From Sutcliffiella sp. FSL R7-0096 (GTDB lineage: Bacteria; Bacillota; Bacilli; Bacillales; Bacillaceae_I), in contig NZ_CP152003.1 of the NCBI RefSeq assembly GCF_038595065.1, forward strand, positions 166,001 through 230,000: a stretch of DNA of 64,000 nucleotides, written 5' to 3'. The notes under the pieces were generated by a model. It was not told the origin of the DNA, made no database searches, and worked only from the letters and a program-made list of their open reading frames with translations. The translations under genes and the position numbers were made by a program. Below, piece by piece: positions 42,217-49,030 of the stretch (the first letter of the stretch is position 1; every line of letters starts with the position of its first letter).

Positions 42217-42942
42217 TTGGAACAGTTTATATCGCTTATTGTTTTTTCTCTACCAGGATTACTTGCGTATTTATGGATCCAGATGTTTGGATTGAATCCA
42301 ACCGTTAAACATAATCCCACAGAAATAGTAGGTTTAGCAGCGCTCTTGTGGGCACCTACGACCATTCTATCAGTATTAACTTATAACCTTTTATATTTTA
42401 TCTTTGACAATTTTTTAGGATTTTTAAAGATTGATATCTCAAGTCTAACTTTAAGATATATAATTAATATAAACGATATAAATGAGATGTCCTTAAGTTT
42501 AGTTTTCTTATTATATTACTTAATGTTAAGTGGGCTGTTTAGTTTTATAGTGGCATGGGTATGGGTAACTTATATTTATAAATATATGATGGATTTGGTG
42601 AATTGGGTTAGAGTAAAAAGAAAGATATCCAAACTTTCGCAAGAAACAACAGTTTGGGATAGTTTCTTCTTGAAGTTGGAAGAAAATAAGGAAAGCCCAA
42701 TAGTAATAGAGATGTATAAAATAGATAAACCAGAAGAAAAACAATATGGTTCAATTATAAGAATGTCCCGTCCTTTTGAGACGGAACGCGCTTTGATTTT
42801 ACATGACTCAGAAAATTGGAAACTAGCATATAATCATTTTCAGTATAGTATTAAAAGATCATATGTTGATATTAAATCAGGCATTATTATCAATGAATTA
42901 GATGTTCCTCCACCACAAGTAATCGAATCATTAGATAACTAA
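42217..42942 (+). CDS. DUF6338-type membrane protein, accessory
   Basis: A 241-residue protein. Three membrane segments lie in the first 125 residues (FISLIVFSLPGLLAYLWI, LLWAPTTILSVLTYNLLYFI, YLMLSGLFSFIVAWVWVTYI). A cytoplasmic domain follows, with DSFFLKLEE and, near the end, KSGIIINELDVPPP. This is the plan of DUF6338 proteins, whose function is unknown. It stands after the lysis cassette, where lysogenic conversion genes usually sit. TTG 42217 follows TGAGGTG. Confidence 0.78.
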   Translation: MEQFISLIVFSLPGLLAYLWIQMFGLNPTVKHNPTEIVGLAALLWAPTTILSVLTYNLLYFIFDNFLGFLKIDISSLTLRYIININDINEMSLSLVFLLYYLMLSGLFSFIVAWVWVTYIYKYMMDLVNWVRVKRKISKLSQETTVWDSFFLKLEENKESPIVIEMYKIDKPEEKQYGSIIRMSRPFETERALILHDSENWKLAYNHFQYSIKRSYVDIKSGIIINELDVPPPQVIESLDN

Positions 42943-43091
42943 CTCTTTTTTGGAGGAACTGTAGGTGCACTATAGGCAGGTCTTTCACCAGACCTAATAC
43001 GACCAGGGGTAGTAGTTGCGATCTTAGGCACTGTAGGTGCCTTTGCTGCTGGTCTTGAAATAGAATAATCTTTCCTTGTATTTCTACTCAT
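42939..43091 (-). CDS. Small basic protein convergent to DUF6338 gene (50 aa)
   Basis: A 50-codon frame on the minus strand, ATG 43091 with GAAAGGAGAG. It is Arg/Lys/Pro-rich (MSRNTRKDYSISRPAAKAPT, then VPPKKS at the end) and probably unstructured. Its stop overlaps the DUF6338 stop tail to tail by 4 nt. The tight pairing with the membrane gene may mean a functional pair such as a toxin and its control element; that is speculation. Confidence 0.6.
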   Translation of the reverse strand: MSRNTRKDYSISRPAAKAPTVPKIATTTPGRIRSGERPAYSAPTVPPKKS

Positions 43092-43307
43092 CAAAACTCT
43101 CCTTTCTAAATATCTATGTAAAAACCATACATCGTATATTTCGACATCGGGGAGTGTTTCTCCTTTTATTCAACCCTCTTAAGTTTCATTTCCGTATCTT
43201 ACTCTTGTTTAAAAGTATTTATTCAAATTGCAGAGTAAAAGTAAATAAAGAAGGATTCATATAAAATATGTCGAATATTCATTCTGTTAGGTAATAGGAG
43301 GGATAAG
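43092..43307. other. Divergent intergenic region
   Basis: About 215 AT-rich bases between the 50-aa gene (leftward) and the proteasome-like gene (rightward). Both promoters should lie here; I see no consensus pair with confidence. The 62-codon frame at 43076-43264 has no ribosome site. Confidence 0.4.
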
Positions 43308-44588
43308 ATGACAGCTGAAATCGGAATTCTTAATCGATCCGGAGTCGCTCTTGCAGCTGATAGTGCTGTAACAATTGGAGGGGAAGGTAATCAAAAAGTA
43401 TATAATTCCGCAAATAAATTATTTTCCCTTTCTAAGATACATCCTGTAGGGATTATGATTTACGGCGGAGCGGATTTTATGGGTGTACCATGGGAAACAA
43501 TTATTAAAACATATAGAGGTAAATTGGGAGATGCTAAATTTGATACTTTGCAAGAGTATGCGGACCATTTTATAAAGTTCTTTGTAACGGATAACAGGTT
43601 TTGCAATAATCACACAGAATACGATTTGGTGCATAAAATCTTATATAGTGAACTAATGGACATGCTAAATTATGAGGTTAATCCGAAAATTAATGAATTA
43701 ACAGGAACAGGAGAACCTGTTCATAATTCTGATGTTGAAAAAATATTAACTTCAGTTTTAGAGAATAGAATCAATAAATTAAATTCAAACTCAGAAATAA
43801 TACATAATCCCACTTTTGTAGAGAGTTTTGTTGATAAACATAGAAATACAATATTAGATTTATTAAGAAAAGTTATTAATTTCGAACTACAAACACATGT
43901 CATTGATTCATTTGTGGACTTTTGTACTAAGTTAATCAAATCTGATACTTTTTCTAAAAATCACTCAGGTATAGTGATTTCAGGTTATGGGGAAAATGAA
44001 ATATTTCCTAGTTTATTGGACTATAAAATTGAGGGGATATTTCTGGGGGAACTGAAAGCTAAAGAATCTCAACCAATAAAAATTAATTCATATAGTGATG
44101 AAGTTTACTCTACAGCTGCGATGAGACCATTTGCACAAAAGGAAATGGTGTATTCTTTTATGAATGGCCTAGAGCCCTCCCTCCAGGATAATATTATGCA
44201 AATAATATATAATACGATAGAAGCATATAATCAAATATTAATTAAAGATTTTTCAATAGACAAGAAATTTACTGAAGGAGTTCCGAATGTTATTGTCGAA
44301 AATATACACAGGGAACTCGATAAAATTCAATCTACTTACTATGCGCAACCGATAATGGATATTTTAGAAGTGCTCCCAAAAGAAGAGCTAGCAGCTATGG
44401 CGGAAGCGTTGGTAAATCTTACATCATTTAAAAGAAGAATAAGTATGGAAGCTGATTCTGTAGGTGGTCCTATTGATGTGTGTGTCATTACCAAAGGAGA
44501 TGGCCTAGTTTGGATAAAAAGGAAACATTATTTTGAACCTGAACTTAATTATAATTTCTTCAAAAATTACTTAAAGGGGATAGACTAA
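43308..44588 (+). CDS. Proteasome/HslV-like Ntn hydrolase (accessory)
   Basis: A 426-residue protein whose N-terminus reads like a proteasome beta subunit: Thr2 (N-terminal after Met removal) in MTAEIGILNRSGVALAADS, Asp18 and Lys37 at the positions of the catalytic D17 and K33, and the glycine turn GIMIYGGADF matching HslV. Near the end DSVGGPIDVCVITKG resembles the D-x-x-S-G-G strand of beta subunits. It is far longer than HslV (about 175), with a helical insertion (about 80-390). There is no ATPase partner nearby. Its stop overlaps the next start. It is likely a prophage defence or stress peptidase. Confidence 0.75.
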   Translation: MTAEIGILNRSGVALAADSAVTIGGEGNQKVYNSANKLFSLSKIHPVGIMIYGGADFMGVPWETIIKTYRGKLGDAKFDTLQEYADHFIKFFVTDNRFCNNHTEYDLVHKILYSELMDMLNYEVNPKINELTGTGEPVHNSDVEKILTSVLENRINKLNSNSEIIHNPTFVESFVDKHRNTILDLLRKVINFELQTHVIDSFVDFCTKLIKSDTFSKNHSGIVISGYGENEIFPSLLDYKIEGIFLGELKAKESQPIKINSYSDEVYSTAAMRPFAQKEMVYSFMNGLEPSLQDNIMQIIYNTIEAYNQILIKDFSIDKKFTEGVPNVIVENIHRELDKIQSTYYAQPIMDILEVLPKEELAAMAEALVNLTSFKRRISMEADSVGGPIDVCVITKGDGLVWIKRKHYFEPELNYNFFKNYLKGID

Positions 44589-44758
44589 TGCTAACTCAAT
44601 TTTTTTCAAGTGATAAGTTAGTTAAAGTGGAAAATCAAAGTTATTTTAACATCTCTAGCAAAGAAAAGTTGATTTTTGAATTAAAGAAAAATGAATCTAA
44701 TGTAGTAAAATATGCTACTGAAAATATTGTAAAAAATTTAAATGAATTAAATCGATAG
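44588..44758 (+). CDS. Small protein coupled to the proteasome-like gene (56 aa)
   Basis: A 56-codon frame whose ATG shares a base with the stop of the Ntn-hydrolase gene (TAATG). It is Lys/Asn/Glu-rich, with an aromatic first half (LTQFFSSDKLVKVENQSYFN) and a helical second half (EKLIFELKKNESNVVKYATE). No family is recognised. Coupling and the shared terminator make it a likely partner, inhibitor or substrate of the peptidase. Confidence 0.7.
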   Translation: MLTQFFSSDKLVKVENQSYFNISSKEKLIFELKKNESNVVKYATENIVKNLNELNR

Positions 44759-44765
44759 ACCATCT

Positions 44766-44793
44766 AACCCCTTATAATAAGGGGTTTTTCTAT
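44766..44793 (+). terminator. Rho-independent terminator
   Basis: AACCCCTTA / TAAGGGGTT stem followed by TTTTTC, closing the two-gene unit. Confidence 0.85.
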
Positions 44794-45123
44794 TTTAACT
44801 TTATGGATTTTATCAATTTGAGGATTAATGAAATAACTGTTATATAGTTAGCTTAGAATTTGGTCGATACCTACGATTGTTTCCTTCGTTATTAGGATGT
44901 AAGAGGTAAAACTGCCCTGCCCCAAAAGTTATAAGGCGAGGGTCCACGCCGTCAGAGAAAGGTGCAAAAAGGTAAAAAGCCCTCCTTTTATTCACAAGGG
45001 CTTTTTAAGTTTATTTGTCTTCTCTTTCTCTACTTTTAAACTCATAGTAATTTCTTCACCATGCGCAAGATTTTATTCTTCTAAGTAATTTACTGTCAAT
45101 TTATTATGTTCAGATTTATAAAA
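44794..45123. other. Intergenic region with possible leftward small transcript
   Basis: No long gene. On the minus strand TTGACA (45099-45094) and TAAAAT (45075-45070) are 18 nt apart. A transcript from there would run about 90 nt to the hairpin at 45006-44974, holding a 17-codon frame (45045-44992) with a basic product. On the plus strand nothing is recognised. Confidence 0.45.
44974..45010. terminator. Bidirectional terminator-like hairpin
   Basis: AAAAAGCCCT / AGGGCTTTTT with a 13-nt loop. A and T tracts on the two sides allow function in both directions. Confidence 0.7.
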
Positions 45124-45179
45124 AATAGGAACATTCGTTCGTTTGTTAACTTGAATAGGAACATTCGTTCGTTTATAAT
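45124..45179 (+). promoter_or_regulatory. SOS promoter with two tandem LexA/DinR boxes
   Basis: Two copies of a 21-bp repeat (45124-45144 and 45154-45174), 30 bp apart, each contain GAACATTCGTTC, a perfect GAAC-N4-GTTC box. The second box fills the 17-nt spacer between -35 TTGAAT (45151-45156) and -10 TATAAT (45174-45179). The first lies just upstream. Two boxes on one face of the helix suggest tight LexA repression. Confidence 0.88.
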
Positions 45180-45194
45180 TAGGAGGTCTTATCG

Positions 45195-45402
45195 ATGGTA
45201 AATTTACGTAACAGAATAAACGAAGTAATGGAAATGATATATATTAGCAATAAAGGAGAATTAAGCAAAAGAAGAGTAAAAGTTCTAAGTGTACAGGAAG
45301 ATGCATTTCGAGCCTATTGTTGTTAGAAAACAACAACGTATTTTTAAAATGGTAAATGTATTATCGATAAGACCAGTTCAGAGCGTTAGGAGAGGTGCAT
45401 AG
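45195..45402 (+). pseudogene. SOS operon small protein, frameshifted
   Basis: ATG 45195 (TTAGGAGGTCTTATCG) opens a frame that stops after 43 codons at 45326 (QEDAFRAYCC). The +1 frame continues VRKQQRIFKMVNVLSIRPV to TAG 45402. Together they match the small WYL-like proteins of Bacillus SOS/YolD operons, whose pattern is RAYC-hydrophobic-RKQxRxFK-NVLS. A single extra T around 45318-45322 (TTGTTGTTAG) would explain the break. It may be a real mutation, a sequencing slip or a programmed shift. Confidence 0.65.
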
Positions 45403-45404
45403 AA

Positions 45405-45668
45405 ATGATGTTAGCTAAGCCAAAAAAAATGAAAAAAGCTTCTAGGCCAAGTAGAGATGAATTTGAGATGGAAGAGTTGGGGAACGCAATTGAAGAGGCT
45501 TATCGGGAAAAAAGTGAAGTAATTGTGACTATCTGGCAACGTGATCCACTTAAAGGCAATATTACAAAGTTGGATGGGCAAACAAAAACTGTCCACATTT
45601 TGAGTGGGTATGATACTCATAAAGTAAAGTTTATCGACATACTAAAAGTGGAAAGCGCACCTCGTTAA
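45405..45668 (+). CDS. yolD: YolD-like protein of the SOS operon
   Basis: An 87-residue YolD-family protein: SRPSRDEFEMEELGNAIEEA at the front and a small beta domain with VIVTIWQRDPLKGNITKLDG. It is the last gene of the unit driven by the tandem LexA boxes; its ribosome site (TTAGGAGAGG) lies in the end of the preceding frame. No UvrX polymerase gene is near, so the protein may act on a host polymerase (inference). Confidence 0.87.
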   Translation: MMLAKPKKMKKASRPSRDEFEMEELGNAIEEAYREKSEVIVTIWQRDPLKGNITKLDGQTKTVHILSGYDTHKVKFIDILKVESAPR

Positions 45669-45688
45669 TGAGGGCGCTTATTTTATTT
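45653..45688 (+). terminator. Rho-independent terminator
   Basis: AAGCGCACCTC / GAGGGCGCTT with an AT-rich, T-rich tail. It overlaps the yolD stop and also separates the convergent XRE gene. Confidence 0.82.
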
Positions 45689-45875
45689 GATCTCCCCATA
45701 AATCTTCGACTGTAGTATTCAAAGTCCTTGCTATACGGATTGCAGATGGTAAAGAAGGCAATGACTCTCCTCTAACAATTAAGCTATATGCACCATTTGA
45801 GAGACCGGACTTTTCTGCAACGAACCCCTGTTTAATTCCAGTTTCTTTATGTAATTTCTTCAATTTACTTTCCAT
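45678..45875 (-). CDS. XRE regulator of the accessory end
   Basis: A 65-residue Cro/C1 helix-turn-helix protein (KQGFVAEKSGLSNGAYSLIV core). ATG 45875 is preferred, with AGGGTGAT upstream. It is divergent from the FtsK operon, with inverted repeats between them, so it may regulate that operon and itself. Confidence 0.85.
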   Translation of the reverse strand: MESKLKKLHKETGIKQGFVAEKSGLSNGAYSLIVRGESLPSLPSAIRIARTLNTTVEDLWGDQIK

Positions 45876-45917
45876 ATACACATCACCCTGATTTATATAT
45901 TCTGTGAAAAAATAACA

Positions 45918-45957
45918 TGTCCTCTAAAAAATTTTGTTTTAGGACAAACAATTGTTT
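45918..45957. promoter_or_regulatory. Inverted repeats between XRE and FtsK operon
   Basis: TGTCCT(C)TAAAA / TTTTAGGACA arms (45918-45946), directly followed by the perfect palindrome AAACAATTGTTT (45946-45957). These are probable operators for the XRE protein encoded at 45678. Confidence 0.5.
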
Positions 45958-46020
45958 TCATACGCTTTACTATTCAGTATTACAGTCGCTATCATCTACG
46001 TGTACAAACGCCGTTATTAA

Positions 46021-46098
46021 CTTCGCAAGATGCACGCAAAAACGCATTACCAAAACCAATAGTGTCAAGGGTTTGAGATATCTCTTCACTATGCGTTT
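46021..46098. promoter_or_regulatory. CI-operator-like sites upstream of FtsK
   Basis: CTTCGCAAGATGC (46021-46033) matches lysogeny operator O2 (CTTCGCAAAATGC) at 12 of 13 positions. AACGCATTA (46041-46049) matches O4, and ATGCGTTT (46091-46098) matches a half-site. The prophage repressor may thus also control the right-end operon. This is inferred from similarity only. Confidence 0.5.
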
Positions 46099-46143
46099 AA
46101 GGTGCAACTATTTATTACTAAATAATAAATACGGGGTGAAGAA

Positions 46144-47442
46144 ATGTTGTTTGAAATCATCACTACAACTGTAGCAGCTGGGCTAGTTGGATTAAGTTAT
46201 TTTAAAAACTCTGAACTTGATGATGGAGAGAAAATCAAGAAAATCGCGGTTAATTGTGGACTTTATGTAAAGGAAGGTGAAGAGATTAAGACAATTCAAT
46301 TATATAGAAAAGAAACTCGAGAGTGGGGAAAGGAGTATGTGTACCGGATCCCTCTAGGTCTTTCGTTTAATGATTTTGAAAAAAGATTAAGCAACCTTAG
46401 AGACGGAATAAACAATAGGAAAGGCATCATTGATTGGAACATAATAAAAAAGATTCAATATAAAAAGGGGTTGATTCATCAGTTAAAGGAAATGATGGGG
46501 AACCGGTATATTTCTGACAAGGATGTAGAGTTGAGCTTTGATGGGATGTTACACATTAAAGTATTAGATCGTCACCTACCATCAAAATATGATTTTGAGG
46601 TAAACGTTCTTTCTAAAGAGGATAATTGGAAAGTCCCTCTAGGGGAATCTAGGTATGGATTTGTAAATCATGATCTGGAAGCTGGGCATATCACTTTGGC
46701 TGGAGCAACCAGGAAAGGAAAGACTGTCTTTCTAAAATTACTTATTACATCACTTATATTAAAACAGCCTGACAAAGTGAAATTAACATTAATTGATCTC
46801 AAAGGAGGATTGGCATTTACCCGATTTAAAAACGCAAAACAAGTAGAAGAGGTGGCTACAAACTTAGATGAATCCCTTCGTGCTTTGATAAGAATCAAAA
46901 AAGAAATGGATAATCAAAAGGAGTGGATGGATCAACATGGATGCGAAGACATTAAAGAAGCTAGGCTTGGCACTCGACATTTCATTGTGGTTGATGAAGC
47001 AGCACAAATCTCGCCGCACATCCTCACAAACAAAGAAGAAAAGGAAAAAGCAAAGAAGTGTGAAGAAGCGCTCTCGGAAATAGCAAGAATTGGTGCTGGA
47101 CTTGGGTACAGACTCATCTATTGTAGTCAATATCCAACTGCAGATGTTATGAACAAACAAATAAAACAAAACTGTGATACTGTCATAACTTTTAAGTTAA
47201 GGGATGCGGTTGCTTCACGAGTGGTTTTAGATGAGAGTGGAGCCGAGAAATTAGAGGTAGCAGGAAGGGCAATATATAAAACACCAGATGGCACCAAAAT
47301 TGTGCATACCCCCTTCATAACAAATGGCCAAATAGAGGCACTTATAGCTCCACATATAGTTAATAAGGTTCAAAAGGAGGAGTTGAGGCTTGAAAAACCA
47401 AAAGAAGTTGGAGGAAATACTTTTAAGTTTGAAGAAATGTGA
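46144..47442 (+). CDS. FtsK/SpoIIIE-domain DNA translocase
   Basis: A 432-residue FtsK-type ATPase with one short N-terminal membrane segment (MLFEIITTTVAAGLVGLSYF), Walker A GATRKGKTV (about 186-194), LIDLKGGLAF, and Walker B FIVVDEAAQIS (about 281-291). There is no gamma DNA-reading domain. It is followed by a replication-relaxation protein and a small membrane protein. This trio is seen at the ends of Bacillus prophages and on conjugative or cryptic elements. The likely role is moving the element DNA or keeping it extrachromosomal; unproven. Confidence 0.87.
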   Translation: MLFEIITTTVAAGLVGLSYFKNSELDDGEKIKKIAVNCGLYVKEGEEIKTIQLYRKETREWGKEYVYRIPLGLSFNDFEKRLSNLRDGINNRKGIIDWNIIKKIQYKKGLIHQLKEMMGNRYISDKDVELSFDGMLHIKVLDRHLPSKYDFEVNVLSKEDNWKVPLGESRYGFVNHDLEAGHITLAGATRKGKTVFLKLLITSLILKQPDKVKLTLIDLKGGLAFTRFKNAKQVEEVATNLDESLRALIRIKKEMDNQKEWMDQHGCEDIKEARLGTRHFIVVDEAAQISPHILTNKEEKEKAKKCEEALSEIARIGAGLGYRLIYCSQYPTADVMNKQIKQNCDTVITFKLRDAVASRVVLDESGAEKLEVAGRAIYKTPDGTKIVHTPFITNGQIEALIAPHIVNKVQKEELRLEKPKEVGGNTFKFEEM

Positions 47443-47959
47443 CTACCTCTCCAGGGAGCAGTTACAACGTATGCATCGATTAGGAAAAGACCGAAATGCG
47501 CAGAGAATACTTAGTAATATGGAAGAGTTTATTTCCTACTTTCACGAAAATAGAAGGAAAATCTACTACTTAAATGCAGCTGGTCGAGAGATGGTGCAAG
47601 CAGTAAAGAAACGAAAGAAAACAGTACAGGTGAATCATTACTTAATGAGAAACGATCTTTATATTCATAAAGGAAGACCGTCTTCATGGAAAAACGAAGT
47701 TAAAATCTCCATTAATAAAGTAGCCTTCATAGCAGATGCCGTCTATATTTCAAACAAAATCCACAAATTTATAGAAATCGATTATAAACAGTCCATGGTT
47801 AAAAATGTGCAGAAAATTAAAAAATACAAAGATTTATCCACAGTTAATCCACACTTTTCACTTATCTGGGTAACAACTACACCTTATCGAAAGAACAGGC
47901 TAGAACAACTTTGTCAGGGCTTGCGAGGTAAAGTCTATCTATGGGAGGATCTAAAATGA
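47390..47959 (+). CDS. Replication-relaxation family protein
   Basis: A 189-residue protein of the Replic_Relax group. The N-terminal winged helix (about 5-70: LEEILLSLKKCDYLSREQLQ, then RILSNMEEFISYF) is followed by a nuclease-like alpha/beta part (about 95-185; EIDYKQ, FSLIWVTTT). TTG 47390 with AAAGGAGGAG overlaps the FtsK gene by 53 nt. The family is linked with plasmid and phage replication control. Confidence 0.83.
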   Translation: MKNQKKLEEILLSLKKCDYLSREQLQRMHRLGKDRNAQRILSNMEEFISYFHENRRKIYYLNAAGREMVQAVKKRKKTVQVNHYLMRNDLYIHKGRPSSWKNEVKISINKVAFIADAVYISNKIHKFIEIDYKQSMVKNVQKIKKYKDLSTVNPHFSLIWVTTTPYRKNRLEQLCQGLRGKVYLWEDLK

Positions 47960-48378
47960 GAACTGAATCCATTTCCTTTGGAGAGTTTATGTCAGGAAGT
48001 TATAAGCAAAAGAAAAAGGTTACTGATTTGAATTGGAAGTATATGAGGAGAGTGGCGACATCTATGGCAATTCCACTGATTGCAACAAAACCAGTGTTCG
48101 CTGATTCGCCAGAAGTCATTTCGGTAGGTGCTACCCAATACTTGGGTGAGAAATCTTTGGAAATCATTGCTCATGCACTAGACCCTCTTGTAGATTTAAT
48201 GGTAGCACTCAGCTTTCCGGTTTGTTCTGTCATCATTGTAGGATCCTGTTTCTTCTTTATGTTAGGTAAAAGCGAGAGGGGATGGACTGGAATACAAAAT
48301 GCAGGGCTCGGGTATGTACTTATTCAGTTAATGCCAATGTTACTGACAGTATTAAAAGAAATTGGTAGTGCTATATAA
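47956..48378 (+). CDS. Small membrane protein of the FtsK trio
   Basis: A 140-residue protein. A charged N-terminus precedes a signal-like segment (MAIPLIATKPVFADS) and two membrane spans (LVALSFPVCSVIIVGSCFFF-like region and YVLIQLMPMLLTVL). ATG 47956 with GGGAGG is chosen. It is overlapped by and probably works with the FtsK-like protein at the membrane. No family name is recognised. Confidence 0.75.
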   Translation: MRTESISFGEFMSGSYKQKKKVTDLNWKYMRRVATSMAIPLIATKPVFADSPEVISVGATQYLGEKSLEIIAHALDPLVDLMVALSFPVCSVIIVGSCFFFMLGKSERGWTGIQNAGLGYVLIQLMPMLLTVLKEIGSAI

Positions 48379-48501
48379 AATTGACCAACTTTTGACCATT
48401 TTTACAATGTTTTTGAATAGAACTACATGTAGAAATTTTTGTTTAAAGAAGAGAAATTGCACAGGAGAGTAAACTCCCGAGAAGTTGTGTATAGGGATGA
48501 T
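48379..48501. other. Prophage right end
   Basis: Non-coding stretch between the last prophage gene and attR. It contains short repeats (TTGACCAACTTTTGACCATTTTT) and an inverted repeat (GGAGAGTAAACTCCC), which may be integrase or excisionase arm sites. Confidence 0.5.
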
Positions 48502-48567
48502 ATGAAAGAGCGTAAAAAATACGGACTTAAGGGCGCTCGTCGTGCACCTCAGTTCTCAAAACGTTAA
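48502..48567 (+). pseudogene. rpsI: rpsI 3' fragment = attR core
   Basis: These 66 bases encode the last 21 residues of ribosomal protein S9 (MKERKKYGLKGARRAPQFSK, then Arg and stop). No S9 sequence precedes it; upstream is prophage DNA. It is therefore the duplicated attachment sequence left by integration into the 3' end of rpsI. The intact rpsI, repaired by the matching phage sequence at attL, should lie left of the window beside the integrase. The fragment is followed by the native rpsI terminator. Confidence 0.88.
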
Positions 48568-48586
48568 TCTTCGGATTCCAATATGG

Positions 48587-48620
48587 AAAACCCCCGGCCC
48601 TTTGTGGTTGGGGGTTTTTT
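48587..48620 (+). terminator. Native rpsI operon terminator
   Basis: AAAACCCCC / GGGGGTTTTTT hairpin directly after the rpsI fragment. It was cut off from its operon by the prophage. Confidence 0.85.
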
Positions 48621-48754
48621 GGTGTTCCGGAAACAAAATTTTTATGGGGGAACTGTGTACATATTTATATAGGCATCGAGCTCCAGCACCCGTACTGGAA
48701 TTGCGAGTCATCTCAGTAAATCAACGCCAATGTTTAATCCTGCTTTAATTTTTT
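48621..48754. other. Intergenic DNA
   Basis: About 130 bp after the rpsI terminator and before the repeat element. I see no gene or motif. Confidence 0.4.
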
Positions 48755-48938
48755 GGCTTTGTTAAAGTTAATTGTTGATAATAACCTGTTTCTAGCTGGT
48801 GATTGGAGCAAAAGGCGTAGACTCCAGCGGGAGAGTAGCGACAATCTCGAGACCCCGCAGTGGAACGAGGAGGCTCAAGGTCGCCCTCTGGATAAGCGAA
48901 GCCTATTGCGGAAATCAACAGCGACGTTTAACAGAGCC
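48755..48938. repeat. Inverted-repeat element, copy 1 (184 bp)
   Basis: Bounded by GGCTTTGTTAAAG and GTTTAACAGAGCC, which are inverted copies. The inside includes ATTGGAGCAAAAGGCG, CGGGAGAGTAGCGACAA, TCGAGACCCCGCAGTGG, AGGCTCAAGGTCGCCCT and GCGGAAATCAACAG. A second copy lies at 52843-53029. The form is that of a non-coding, MITE-like dispersed repeat of Bacillaceae. Confidence 0.85.
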
Positions 48939-48965
48939 AATTTTTTTAAAAAAAAGGTATTAAAA

Positions 48966-49010
48966 CGACACTTGTGTCGATATAATAGTTTTAGATAGAC
49001 ACTGATGTCG
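48966..49010 (+). promoter_or_regulatory. MFS promoter with two TetR operators
   Basis: Two GACA-N4-TGTC palindromes, CGACACTTGTGTCG (48966-48979) and GACACTGATGTC (48998-49009), flank the -10 TATAAT (48981-48986) upstream of the exporter. They are probable binding sites of the TetR protein encoded at 50262. Confidence 0.72.
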
Positions 49011-49030
49011 TTATTATTGGAGGGAATGGG

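Noticed and set aside
43076-43264. 62-codon frame before the proteasome-like gene
   Set aside because: No ribosome site, and it overlaps the start region of the convincing 50-codon minus-strand gene.
45917-46174. 85-codon plus-strand frame upstream of the FtsK gene
   Set aside because: It has no ribosome site, overlaps the operator-rich control region, and has unnatural composition.
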